64,000 bases of DNA. Source: Warburgia ugandensis (Eukaryota > Streptophyta > Magnoliopsida > Canellales > Canellaceae). Below the pieces are notes generated by a model, which saw only the letters and a program-made list of their open reading frames with translations, was not told the DNA's origin and did no database searches. Shown piece after piece: positions 46,401 through 55,169 of the stretch (positions within the stretch are counted from its first letter, which is position 1; each line of letters starts with the position of its first letter). The position numbers and the translations under genes are program-made. The stretch spans positions 10,680,327 to 10,744,326 of the forward strand of contig CP141137.1 in NCBI GenBank assembly GCA_035236585.1, in the 5' to 3' direction.

Positions 46401-49400
46401 CTGGTGCTTTCCTCCCACTCCTCTCCTTGCTAAAATTGTAGTCCATATACTCTATCCTAGTTCAGCTAATTTTAAATCCTTTAGACTCTATGGCATCTCT
46501 CCACAACTCAAGCTTTTTATTTACGCCTTCCTTTGTCTTATTAACAAAACTATCATCATCATCATCAAGACCTTATCCCAATTGGGAGTTAGCCACATGA
46601 ATCTTATTCCTCCATTTCTCTCTATTAAGTATCATGGCTTCATTTAGTCCCAAAGTTTTTAAATCTTTTCTCACCACTTCTATCCACGTTCTTTTGGGTC
46701 TTCCCCTTACCCTTTTAGAACCTTCTACTTGTATTGCCTCACTCCTTCTAACCGGTGTCATTGTTGGTCTCCTTTGAACATGTCCAAACCATATAAGTCT
46801 AATCTCCCTCATTTTGTTACCTATTGGTGCTACTCCTAGATTTCCTCTAATATTTTCATTTCTAATTCTATCATTTCTTGTCTTTCCACTCATCCATCTT
46901 AACATCTTCATTTCTGCGACGCTCATCCTATGAGCATGATGTTTCTTAACTTCCCAACACTCTGATCCATAGAGCATGGCCGGCCTTATGGCCATCTTAT
47001 AGAATTTTCCTTTTAGTTTGAGTGGCACCCGCCGATTACACAAAACTCCAGATGCACATCTCCATTTGTTCCTAAGTACATAAGGTGATCTTTTACGGGG
47101 ACTTCTTGGTTAGCTATCTTGATTGGTGTTCCACTCCTACTTCTCTCCTTGCTAAAATTGCATTCAATATATTCTGTCTTAGTTTGGCTAATTTTAAATC
47201 CTTTAGATTTTAATGCTTCTCTCCATGACTCTAGCTTTATGTTTACACTCTCCCTTGTCTCATCAAGTTAGACTGTATTGTCTGCAAATAGCGTGCACTA
47301 GGGAATCTCCTCGTACAAATGTTTTGCTAACTCATCCGTAAGCAATGTGAAAAGGTATGGGCTCAATGACAATCCTTGGTACAATCCTACAGTGACAGAA
47401 AAATCACCAGTCTCGCCATTAGTGGTCTTAACATTTGTCACTGCTCCCTCATACATATCTTTAATTATGTCTATATATCCTTGCGAAACCCCTTTATTGC
47501 CCAACACCCTCCATATTAACTCTCTAGGAACTATATCATAAGCTTTCTCTAAGTCGATAAAGACCATGTGGAGGTCTTTCCTCCTCTTCCTATATTTCTC
47601 TACTAATTGTCTTAGTAAGAAAATAGCTTCCATGGTAGACCTCCCAGGCATGAAATCAAACTGATTCTCTGATACACTTGTTTCATGTCGTAGCCTCTTC
47701 TCAATCACTCTTTCAAAAAGTTTCATAGTGTGGCTTATAAGTTTGATCCCTCGATAATTAGTGCAGCTTTGTATGTTTCCTTTATTCTTATAAATTGGTA
47801 CAATAGAGCTTTTCCTCCACTCATCAGGCATTTTCTTTAATTTTATAATCTTGTTAAACAACTTGGTCAACCAAACTACGCCAATATCTCCCATATGCTT
47901 CCAAACCTTTATTGGTATATCATCAGGCCCCATGGCCTTTCCTGATTTCATCTTTTTCAAGGCTTCTTTCTCTTCAGGTATTCTAATTCTACATTCATAT
48001 CTATAATATCTAATGTTATTTAGATTTATAGTATTTTCAATCCCTATATTCTCAGAGCCATTGTCATTTAACAATTTTTGAAAGTATGTTTCTCACCTTT
48101 GTTTGATCTCATCATCTTTGATTAATACCTTTTGATCATCGCTTCTAATGCACCTAACATGATCTAAGTACTTACCCTCCTGTTCTCTTACTTTTGCAAA
48201 TTTAAACATATCTTTCTCACATTCTCTTGTTCCAAGTCTATTATAGAGCTCATCATATACTTTAAGTTTAGCATTCTTATATTATTCATAGTTTTCATTA
48301 TTTCTAGTCTTTTGCCATGCTTTAAAACACATCCATTTTTCTTTAATAACTTTTTGCACTGTTTCACTCCACCACCATGTTTCCTTTACTAATTCCCTTT
48401 TACCTTTAGATACTCCCAAGACATCTTTTGCCACTTTCTTAATGGACTCAACAATATTAATTCACATGGTATTTACTTCTGTTTCATAGTTCTAATTTCC
48501 TTCTAGTATCAACTTATTTGTGAATGAGGTTATTAACAAAACCATGTCATCTGCAAATAACATGCACCATGGAATCTCCTTGTGCAGATGTTTCGTTAAC
48601 TCATCCGACCGACATGAAGAGTTATGGGCTTAATGCTGATCCCTGGTGCAATCCTATAGGGATGGAAAAATCATTGGTCTCTTTGCTAATAGTCCTTACA
48701 TTTGTTATCACTCCTTCATACATATCATTAATTATGTTTATATATCCTTATGAAAGCACTTTCTTACCTAACACTCATGATATTAACTCTCTAGGAACCC
48801 TATCATAAGCTTTTTCTAAGTCAATAAAGACCATGCGGAGATCCTTCCTCCTTTCCCTATATTTCTCCATCAATTATCTGAGGAAAATAGTCCAACATTA
48901 TTTAGGTTCACGGTTCTTTCAATCTCTATATTCTTAAGGCCATTGTCATTTAGTTTTTTTTTAAAGTAACTTTCCCATCTTTGATTAATATTGTCATCTT
49001 TGACTAGTATGCTATGGTCATCACTTTTAATGCATTTAATGTGGTTTAGGTCCTTACTCTCTTTTGTTATCTTATTTTTGCAAGTTTGAACATATTTTTC
49101 TCACCTTCTCTTGACCTTAATCGATTATAGAGATTATTGTACACATTGAGTTTAGCCTCACTCACTACTCTTTTAGCAACTTTTTAGCGTTCTTATATTG
49201 CTCAAAGTTTTCAGTATTTGTAGTCCTCTACCATGTTTTCAAACACATCCATTTCTCTTAAATAACTTTTCGCACTTTTTCACTCCACCACCAAGTTCTC
49301 TTTGTTGGTTGCCTTTTACCTTTAGATACTTCTAGAACATCTTTTCCCACTTTCTTAACAGACTCGGCCGTATCAGTCCACGTGGTATTTACTTCTATTT

Positions 49401-52400
49401 CATCATTCCACTTTCCTTTTACCATCAACTTGTTTGTGAATGATATTATATTCTCTCCTTTTAAGTTTCACCATTTAGTTTTTGGATGCTTATTATGTTC
49501 AATCCTCTATTCCATCTTTTGATGTAAATATCCATGACCATTAACCTATTTTTGTGGTTAGACCCTCACTGGTTATCACCTTGCAATCCTTACACATTGA
49601 TCTTTCAGTATTCCTAAGTAGAAAGAAGCCTATTTGGCTTTTATATGATCCACTTTTAAAGGTTAGTAAGTGTTCCTCCCTCTTCTTAAAGAATGTGTTT
49701 ACTAGAGTTAGGTTATATGCCAAAGCAAAATGGAGGATGGCTTTCCCAATCTCATTGCTTTCTCTAATACCATACCTTCCATGCATGCTAATATCTTTCC
49801 TTTTCTTTTCCTACATGAACATTTAAGTTAGCTCCTATAAATATTCCTTCGATGTTGGGAATTTCTTACATTACTCCCTCTATATCTTCCAAGAACTGTC
49901 TCTTAATCCATCTTCTAACCCTAGTTGTGGGGCACATGCACTTCTAACATTTATGATCTTCTCTCCTAAGAGAAGTTTTATTAGTAAATTTCTACCACTG
50001 CTTCTTCTAATGTCCATAACCTTAAGCTTTAATTCTTTGTCCACCACTATCCCTACACCATTTCTGTAACTGTCCTTTCCTACGTACCAAAGTTTATACC
50101 CATCAATTTCTCTAGTTTTGTAACCCCATTCTATTTGGTTTCTTGGACACATGCTATGTTGACTCTCCCATGTTTCATTGTATTTATAACTCCATACTCT
50201 TACTTGTCAATGTGCTTATATTCCATGTGGTGATATGAGTCTTATTTTCCTGAGCTAGTCTCTTTACCTACACATATCTAGATTGGCGAGGGAAACTTTG
50301 CCTACTTTCCGCTACTTTTGGGATTAGATGTAGCGCATCACTTAAGGGGGAACGCCCTAGTCGCCCTTGTTCATTTTCGACTGCATTTGTGATCTGATGC
50401 AGAGGGTCACTTATGGGGGAACACCCTTGCAGCTCTTGCCCATTTCCCACTGCATTTGGGCTCCAATGTAGTTCGCACTTATGGGAATGCCCTAGCTTGA
50501 GGAAATTCCTTATGCTTTAGATTCATGCTAAGGATTTGCTAAAGGATTTTATGCTGGTTGGCACTTGATAGAACCCTCCTCCTTTATCTGGTCTTGAGAT
50601 TGGCTGCAAGATCATAAAACCACGCAGGCGGAGTTATAAAGACTACTTAATATAACGTAAAATATAGGTAAACACTTAAAATAGTGTCTGCAAACCTAGA
50701 TAATTAAATTTAAAAGAAAAGAAAAAACATAACAGGACACTATTCAACTTAAACTTTAAACCTTTGCCTTCTTCTTCCTTGTTTTGTAAATTTTGAGTTA
50801 TGCTAATAAACAAATGAGATGCTCTTGCATAAGTCTTAGACTATAAAATAAGTAGACTTTTAATATTAGTACATACTATCCCTTTCTGTCACTATCTCTC
50901 TGAGGTTTTTATGAAGTACTAATAGGGATTCTATTTATGGTGTAACAATCACAAAGAGCCTCATCTGTGTAGATTATTTGCTTTTGGGAACTCTTGCAAG
51001 GGATCTAAAATGTGAGATTAGGCCACTAACCAGTAACCATTTGCTCCAGGTTACATAAAATATCTGTTCATTGGTGGAATCTTTTAGTTATTTGCGACTT
51101 TGCCCATTGGTTTTATGGCCTTCTGTTTTTATTTGTACTTACTCTAGTTGCACCCCTCTTATGTTTCACACAAAACTTGCTAGTGTTGACAAGAACTCAA
51201 CTTTGGAGATAAACTTAGTCAACATGGGTGAGTAAAAGATTAACAGTGGAAAGCTTTTTATTCGAGGATTCATAGATGTTCATATTACTTGATTGAGCCA
51301 AAACTAAGCAAACATGGGTGAGGATTCATAGATGTTCATATTAGCTTGTGTGTGATGTGCAATGTTCTGAAAAGGAGAAAGAAAGGAATATCTTTCTCCT
51401 TCTCTTTTGTCACACAGATATAAGATGAGATTCAGTCTCCTCATTTCCTTTACTAGAAGAGGTTTCTCATATACACTCATGTAAGCAGGGATAGGCCCCT
51501 CAGCTATGTATTCCACTGGTTTCCTTGCCCACAGAAAGATAATGAATAGATGCATGATCAGTTCTGTTTTTCTTTTGTCATCAGGCACCATCTACAATTA
51601 TTTAAATTTTGTAGTTAGTAAGCTATTGAACATCAGAGCACACATGGATCTCAGCTATTGCACTTGTTTGTCCTTACCTTCTCAGCTGCCGCTGGAAAAC
51701 ACAAACCTAAGAGAAACAAGGTCTAACAGAGTAGGTGAAATCTTTCATCCACTCCACTCTGAGAAGCTTAAAACCACAATGTACATTCTTAAAAAGTTAG
51801 GGCACTTCTGGGGGTAGAAGGAAATTTTTTTTGGAGACTTGACTCAGGTAAAGTAACTGAATAAACATAATTTTCAGTTAATGTAAAATTGTGATTAGGA
51901 ATGACAATTTCTCTATCTTCATAACGTGTCTGCGACCTGTTCCACTCATTCACACAGGTTTCTTTGTCCCTCATGAATGTTTAGCTCCCTTGACTTTTCT
52001 GAAATAAGGAATATGTGATGCATTAATGTTGTAGCCTGGCTAAGCCAAAGGAGCAAAGATACCAAGGAGAAAACTTTATGTTTCTGCAACTCTTTTCTCT
52101 AGACACTCTTTCAATTTTTTGTTCCAGGAAATCTGATATTTTTGCAGATTGTCCACCAAACTTCCATGATGACTTATTTGACTAATGGTGCAGAACTGTT
52201 CCCTTCTTTTTCTATCTTCTCTCCAAGGTTACTGTCCGATTTCACTTTCTGTTCTTCCAGAGATCCCTCAGTAAACCATTCTCTTTCTTCCCAGGATCTG
52301 TCTCAAAGATATTACATCTAGTACTTAAATGATAATGTCAAGTGTATCGGAGAATCAGTTTGGTTTCATGCCTGGGAGGTCTACCATGGAAGCTATTTTC

Positions 52401-54105
52401 TTACTAAGACAATTAGTAGAGAAATATAGGGAGAGGAGAAAAGACCTACACATGGTCTTTATTGACTTAGAGAAGGCTTATGATAGAGTCCCTAGAGAGT
52501 TAATATGGAGGGTGTTAGGTGTTAAAGGGGTTTCTCAGGGATATATAGACATAATTAAAGATATGTATGAGGGAGCAGTAACAAATGTTAAGACCACTAG
52601 TGGCGTTACTGGTGATTTTCCTATCACTGTTGGATTGCACCAAGGATCGGCATTGAGTCCATACCTTTTCACATTAGTTATGGATGAGTTAACAAAACAA
52701 CTGCATGAGGAGATTCCCTGGTGCATGCTATTTGCAGACGATATAGTCCTACTTGATGAGACAAGGGAGGGTGTCAACATAAAGCTAGAGCTATGGAGAG
52801 AAGCATTAGAATCGAAAGGATTTAAAATTAGCCGAACTAAGACAGAATATATGGAATGTAATTTTAGCAAGGAGAGTAGGAGTGGAGCACCAATCAAGAT
52901 TGATAACCAAGAGGTCCCCATGAGAGACCACTTCCGATACTTAGGATCATTGATCCATGAGAGTGGAGAGATTGAGAGGGAGGTTACCCAGAGAATCCAT
53001 GCGGGTTGGAACAAATGGAGATGTGCATCGAGGGTTTTATGTGATCGGCGGGTGCCACTCAAACTAAAGGGAAAATTCTATAGGATGGCTATAAGGCCGG
53101 CCATGCTCTATGGATCGAGTGTTGGTTAAGGAACATCATACTCATAGGCCGAGTGTTGCGTAAATGAGGATGTTGAGATGGATGAGTGGTAAGACAAGAA
53201 AGGATAGAATTAGAAATGAAAATATTAGAAGAAATTTAGGGATAGCACCAATAGGTAACAAGATGAGGGAGATTAGACTTAGATGGTTTGGACATGTTCA
53301 AAGGAGGCCAACAACGGCACCAGTTAGAAGGAGTGAGGCAATACAAGTTGAAGGTTCTAAAAGGGCAAGGGGAAGGCCCAAAAGAACGTGGATAGAAGTG
53401 GTGAGGAAAGATTTAAAAACTTTGGGACTAAATGAAGCCATGGTATTTAATAGAGTGGAACGGAGGAATAAGATTTATGTGGCCGACCCCTAATTGGGAT
53501 AAGGTCTTGATGATGATGATGACTTAAATGATAATGTCCTGAGGTTCACCTGCAGCGATCTTTGCAAATAATTGCACCTTCTGCAAAGCTTGAGTTTTTG
53601 CATGCTAACTTGATTTTTAGTTGTTGTCATAGCTTGGGTAGGCATAGCAGAGGATACATATATATCATATTTTAGGAACTTCCTTTCTTGTTAGTTGAGA
53701 ACTTTGGATTTATTAGTAAGATGCCAGTGATTATTTTTTAATGTTAATTTGCCAGTTCAAAGTGGCATCAATGCTGAACTAATTCCTTGTCATAATCATG
53801 AATCCATTTTAGGGTTGGCATTCCATCCATTGGATGGGATACTACAGGCGATGCCACATGTTATAGCTCTCTTCGTCGTCCCAACGCATTTCATGACTCA
53901 CATGATCCTTTTTTTCTGTGAGGGCATATGGACAACGAACATTCATGACTGCATCCATGGTAAGTTGTGGCCCGTCATGGGTGCTGGTTACCACACAATC
54001 CACCATACAACTTACCGTCATAACTATGGCCATTACACTATCTGGATGGATTGGATGTTTGGAACTCTTCGTGACCCTGAGGAAGACACCAAGAAGGTCT
54101 CATGA
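27119..54105 (+). CDS. STE1/DWF7: Sterol C5(6)-desaturase (delta7-sterol C5-desaturase), three exons over 27 kb
   Basis: Endoplasmic-reticulum di-iron oxidoreductase that inserts the C5-C6 double bond into delta7-sterols (for example episterol) in the phytosterol/brassinosteroid pathway. Exons 27119-27350, 32173-32478 and 53813-54105 (both introns phase 1) give 276 residues, against about 281 in Arabidopsis STE1. Conserved blocks are LWKPLPHF (33-40), [14 protein letters not shown] (55-68), the His boxes HRELH (149-153), HATHH (163-167) and HTIHH (240-244), and [14 protein letters not shown] (250-263). Membrane spans lie at about 50-68, 128-147 and 192-214. The frame is open upstream to an ATG at 26927, which would add 64 residues; family length favours 27119, and Met6 is another option. 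Intron 1 is 4,822 bp and intron 2 is 21,334 bp, both full of transposons. No disabling change was seen. Confidence 0.95.
28444..28626 (-). mobile_element. Au-type SINE with perfect 16-bp target-site duplication
   Basis: On the minus strand: head GGGGAGCCTTGGCGCAACGG (A box), B-box GGTTCAAGGC, CAGCCTCTTGCAAAAATGC, GGCCCGCCCCTTCC, GCGGGAGCTTCGTGCACC and a short tail. It is flanked by TGCCTGAGAATATGTA at 28428-28443 and 28627-28642, an exact 16-bp duplication showing target-primed insertion. It is the best preserved SINE in the window and sits in intron 1 of the sterol desaturase gene. Confidence 0.95.
28737..28767. repeat. ATTT tetranucleotide microsatellite
   Basis: About seven uninterrupted ATTT units in intron 1. 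Confidence 0.9.
29781..30019 (-). mobile_element. 5'-truncated RTE LINE, 3' end
   Basis: A CAT/ATC trinucleotide run at 29781-29806 is the 3' tail. It is followed in antisense by sequence matching the RTE 3' coding end (the minus-strand frame includes [20 protein letters not shown]). About 240 bp remains. A target duplication was not resolved. Confidence 0.8.
30648..30823 (+). mobile_element. Au-type SINE
   Basis: Head GGGGAGCCTTGGCACAACGG, B-box GGTTCAAGGC, CAGCCTCTTGCAAAATGC, CCTTGTGGTCCG, GCGGGAGCTTCATGCACCG and the end TTGCCC. Flanks share TAAATTTTC (30632-30640 and 30824-30832) as a partly decayed target duplication. It is in intron 1 of the sterol desaturase gene, sense orientation. 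Confidence 0.93.
32173..32478 (+). CDS. STE1/DWF7: Sterol C5-desaturase exon 2
   Basis: Residues 78-180 (102 codons), carrying His boxes HRELH and HATHH and ending in the first base of Gly180. The acceptor is GGCACAG before 32173 and the donor GTAAGT at 32479. Confidence 0.92.
32479..34031. other. Intron 2 of the sterol desaturase gene, first part
   Basis: Non-coding apart from a CT microsatellite at about 33806-33827. No other feature recognised. Confidence 0.5.
33806..33827. repeat. CT microsatellite
   Basis: About eleven CT units. Confidence 0.85.
34046..37130 (-). mobile_element. Near-full-length RTE-type LINE (element C) with 14-bp TSD
   Basis: Antisense to the host gene. The CAT-repeat 3' tail is at 34046-34063. 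The flanks carry an exact ACGAGAATGTAAAT duplication at 34032-34045 and 37131-37144. From 5' to 3' on the minus strand: a 5' zone of three to four about 69-bp repeats (about 36905-37130), endonuclease remnants ([29 protein letters not shown]), a linker (35393-35764, [15 protein letters not shown]), RT motifs ([36 protein letters not shown]) and the C-terminal GRPKRTW-type region. The catalytic box is FIDD instead of FADD and is preceded by a stop; several frameshifts exist. It is a dead copy of the plant RTE clade, with one apurinic-like endonuclease/RT ORF. Confidence 0.93.
36905..37130 (-). repeat. About 69-bp tandem repeats at the 5' end of RTE element C
   Basis: Unit starts recur at about 36969, 37038 and 37106 (69 and 68 bp apart), with a more diverged unit to the left; each carries GGGAA, a CCTTG-(C/T)CCATTTT-like block and a GATC(T/C)GATGT-like block. 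The period is 23 codons, and the region is largely open on both strands. Confidence 0.8.
37145..39471. other. Intron 2, segment between element C and the hAT element
   Basis: Contains the CA/TA microsatellite at 37360. Several minus-strand open stretches (37585-37809, 37836-38051, 38859-39041, 38990-39235) have no domain I recognise; they may be a decayed element. No host gene is supported. Confidence 0.4.
37360..37412. repeat. Compound CA/TA microsatellite
   Basis: About nine CA units followed by about fifteen AT units. Confidence 0.9.
39753..42515 (-). pseudogene. hAT transposase pseudogene (BED finger, DUF659, hATC)
   Basis: Five exons can be traced on the minus strand: 42515-41864, 41757-41459, 41362-40511, 40428-40310 and 40217-39753, all with GT-AG borders and consistent phases. 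The order is a BED zinc finger (WCKLCRNKY with a distal H-x4-H, about 35-60), a Ser/Gly linker, the DUF659 catalytic region ([51 protein letters not shown]), and the hATC dimerisation region ([32 protein letters not shown]) with an acidic C-terminal tail. Defects are a TAA at 41876-41874, a frameshift at about 41088, a TGA after NLQDNE at about 40800, and a TAG in place of the Trp of CERNWS at about 40331. The product is therefore non-functional, although the exon architecture is preserved. Confidence 0.9.
42565..43215 (-). repeat. Four 162-164 bp tandem repeats inside the hAT element
   Basis: The phrase GAAGACACAAGCATGG(A/G)AAAG (with variants) recurs at about 42631, 42793, 42956 and 43120, each followed by CTATATATGT and an AT-rich stretch ending in a TTTTCGTAA-like block. 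They sit upstream of the transposase start, in the place of its promoter/subterminal region. Confidence 0.85.
43731..44798. other. Intron 2, segment with AGGGTT-rich stretch
   Basis: 44286-44730 contains ten copies of AGGGTT, seven as AGGGTTT or within AGGGTTAGGGTT, on the plus strand. It is open on the minus strand (44391-44720) only because the motif lacks stops there. No domain is recognised. Confidence 0.55.
44799..45316 (-). mobile_element. LTR A (3' LTR, minus orientation) of a TRIM-like element
   Basis: Homologous along its length to 45419-45775 plus 50654-50832. Shared blocks include CTTTTATAAACATAAG, GTAAACTATG, TATCCTTCA, CACTATTCAACTTAAAC and CCTTGTTTTGTAA. Read on the minus strand it begins TGATGCAGGAGCATC and ends near AACCA, the TG...CA convention. 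It is preceded on the minus strand by a short Pol-tail-like and purine segment. Confidence 0.65.
45317..45418 (-). mobile_element. Internal region (about 102 bp) of the TRIM-like element, with PBS-like site
   Basis: Directly inside LTR B on the minus strand lies TTTGGTATAAAATCTTAG, resembling the tRNA-Met primer-binding site (TGGTATCAGAGC) in decayed form. It is followed by CTCGTGCCAAGGATGAGG and then CTCGAGGATGAGC, like the end of a gypsy Pol frame, just before LTR A. No coding domain fits in 102 bp, so this is a miniature or deletion derivative. Confidence 0.55.
46551..48529 (-). mobile_element. RTE LINE element E, 5'-truncated, nested in element D
   Basis: Bounded by TTATTAACAAAAC at 46538-46550 and 48530-48542, an exact 13-bp duplication of element D sequence. 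The 3' tail is the ATC run at 46552-46566. It contains a long RT frame (48074-47298 on the minus strand, with [25 protein letters not shown]) ending in a TAG where TGG is expected, a mutated FADN in place of FADD, and the C-terminal frame 47043-46573. It lacks the endonuclease. Confidence 0.92.
50276..50500 (-). repeat. About 68-bp tandem repeats at the 5' end of RTE element D
   Basis: Three units, each containing a GGGGAA(C) start and a TTGCCCATTTCC-like block, are colinear with the repeats of element C. On the sense strand they translate into a roughly 23-residue repeat (for example [30 protein letters not shown]). Confidence 0.78.
50833..52322. other. Intron 2, segment before the last RTE insertion
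   Basis: Unassigned. A 25-bp direct repeat (AGGATTCATAGATGTTCAT and neighbours) occurs at about 51265 and 51316. The minus-strand open stretch 51304-51591 has no recognised domain. Confidence 0.4.
52340..53493 (+). pseudogene. Reverse transcriptase pseudogene of RTE element F
   Basis: Encodes about 260 residues of RT fingers-palm plus thumb and the C-terminal domain, lacking the endonuclease. An ATG at 52329 lies in the target duplication and is not the natural start. One frameshift and at least one stop separate the two open segments. Catalytic residues Asp (FIDLEKAYD) and FADD are intact, in contrast to elements C and E. Confidence 0.85.
52340..53521 (+). mobile_element. RTE LINE element F, 5'-truncated, sense orientation, 17-bp TSD
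   Basis: Flanked by an exact ACTTAAATGATAATGTC at 52323-52339 and 53522-53538, and ending in a TGA-repeat tail at 53507-53521. It has the best RT frame in the window (to 53129): [32 protein letters not shown] (motif A Asp), [20 protein letters not shown] (motif B) and [10 protein letters not shown] (motif C, both Asp kept). The frame then breaks near 53117 and a TAA follows before the C-terminal frame 53164-53493 with [10 protein letters not shown] and [18 protein letters not shown]. It is the only RTE copy in this intron in the host-sense direction; its TSD ends 274 bp before exon 3. Confidence 0.95.
53539..53812. other. End of intron 2
   Basis: 274 bp of unique intron sequence ending in the acceptor CCATTTTAG at 53804-53812. 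Confidence 0.6.
53813..54105 (+). CDS. STE1/DWF7: Sterol C5-desaturase exon 3
   Basis: Completes Gly180 and encodes residues 181-276 with HTIHH and the conserved WMDWMFG, ending SerTGA at 54105. Confidence 0.92.
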
Positions 54106-54957
54106 TATCATTGCCATCCTTTGGCTCCTCCATACGGTGATGGATCAGTTAGCCGGTTTAAGGTTTGGAGCTTCAAATTTCACTCTTTACCTTCTGCCTT
54201 ATTGCTAGATTAGAACTGCCGCTTTGTTGTCATACTCTGTAAATCATTTTTCCTTCAACATTATGCATACAAATGGAACCATAAAAGGTTAAACATTTCC
54301 TAGTTTTAGAGACTCTTTTATTATATCTATATAACCAAGAATAATACCATCCTGAGCGTGTTGAATTTCAGGTGAGGCCGTTAGCCAAGTTTCGTGCCAT
54401 ATGTTGTGACTTGTTTCATCTGGGGATGGCAACGGAAGGGGTTTAACCAGGAGTCCACAATGTTTGCGAACTTAATGGGCGGCTTTGGGTCTTATAGGAT
54501 TAGGTTCAGGTTAGAGCTTAGTAAAATGTTAACCGTAGCAGGTTGGTTGGGTCGAGAATGACCTGAGACCCGGCCTGACCTGCCTTGCATATGACGTTCT
54601 AAATATCTGATGTATAAGGGCGGAATTAGAGTTTCAGTTGTTTCATTCTTCTGAGAAATAATTGACCCTAACCCTGCCCTGCTCCATCCACCCTGTAACA
54701 GTAAGCTGTTCGGGACTGCGTGTAACGAGTTCGCATACCGCACAATGGGTTCATAACCATTGACCAGTCAGAGGGCGGAGTTAGGATCAATCGGCATATC
54801 CCTTAAACTAGTTGCTGAGGATCGGCTTGAATCCCACCCTGCTTCACCCCTTTGTCAGCCCTAACAAAGATATCGGTATGGAAATTCTGTGAAGAGTCAA
54901 TACTGAAAATAACATAGTACTCACACAATAGTTAGCAGGACATATTTTGAGAGGGGG
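54106..54957. other. 3' flank of the sterol desaturase gene
   Basis: Presumed 3' UTR, then spacer. No supported feature. Confidence 0.4.
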
Positions 54958-55107
54958 AAAGTCCTGGCGTAATGATAAAGTTGTCGTCTTGTGGAAACAG
55001 CCTCTTGCAAAATTGCAAGGTAAGGCCATGTACAACAGACTGTTTGTGGTTTAGCCTTTCTCCGGATCCCACATTTGCAGGAGCTTCGTACACCGGGCTG
55101 CCTTTTT
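54958..55107 (+). mobile_element. Au-type SINE with internal deletion of the B-box region
   Basis: The head (AAAGTCCTGGCGTAATGA) runs to TTGTCGTCTTGTGG and then directly into AAACAGCCTCTTGC, so about 25-30 bp containing the B box is missing. The body and end (GGAGCTTCGTACACCGGGC) are kept. Confidence 0.8.
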
Positions 55108-55169
55108 ACAAGACACACAGTATCTCGTCGGTCAAAGAGTTGTAGCCCGCGGGTTACCCATACATCTCA

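Larger units (their letters stand above)
45776..50635 (-). mobile_element. RTE LINE element D, full 5' end, split by element E, 18-bp TSD
   Basis: Flanked by an exact ATAAAGACTACTTAATAT at 45758-45775 and 50636-50653. The 3' part (45776-46550) has the minus-strand frame [19 protein letters not shown] and [18 protein letters not shown]. After the nested insertion, 48543-50635 continues with the RT (FADD box intact near 48545), the linker, endonuclease ([39 protein letters not shown] at 49880-50152) and the 5' repeat zone. About 380 bp of the RT N-terminal part is deleted at about 48893. It extends about 130 bp further 5' than element C. Multiple stops make it inactive. Confidence 0.92.
45419..50832 (-). 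mobile_element. LTR B (5' LTR, minus orientation), split by RTE element D
   Basis: The two halves, 45419-45775 and 50654-50832, together make about 536 bp colinear with LTR A. Between them sits RTE element D with its 18-bp target duplication. The right terminus GCATAA corresponds to GCATCA in LTR A, a one-base decay. Confidence 0.65.

Noticed and set aside
52329-52339. ATG at 52329 as the start of a reverse transcriptase gene
   Set aside because: It lies in the host target-site duplication; the element is 5'-truncated and the frame is open by chance there.
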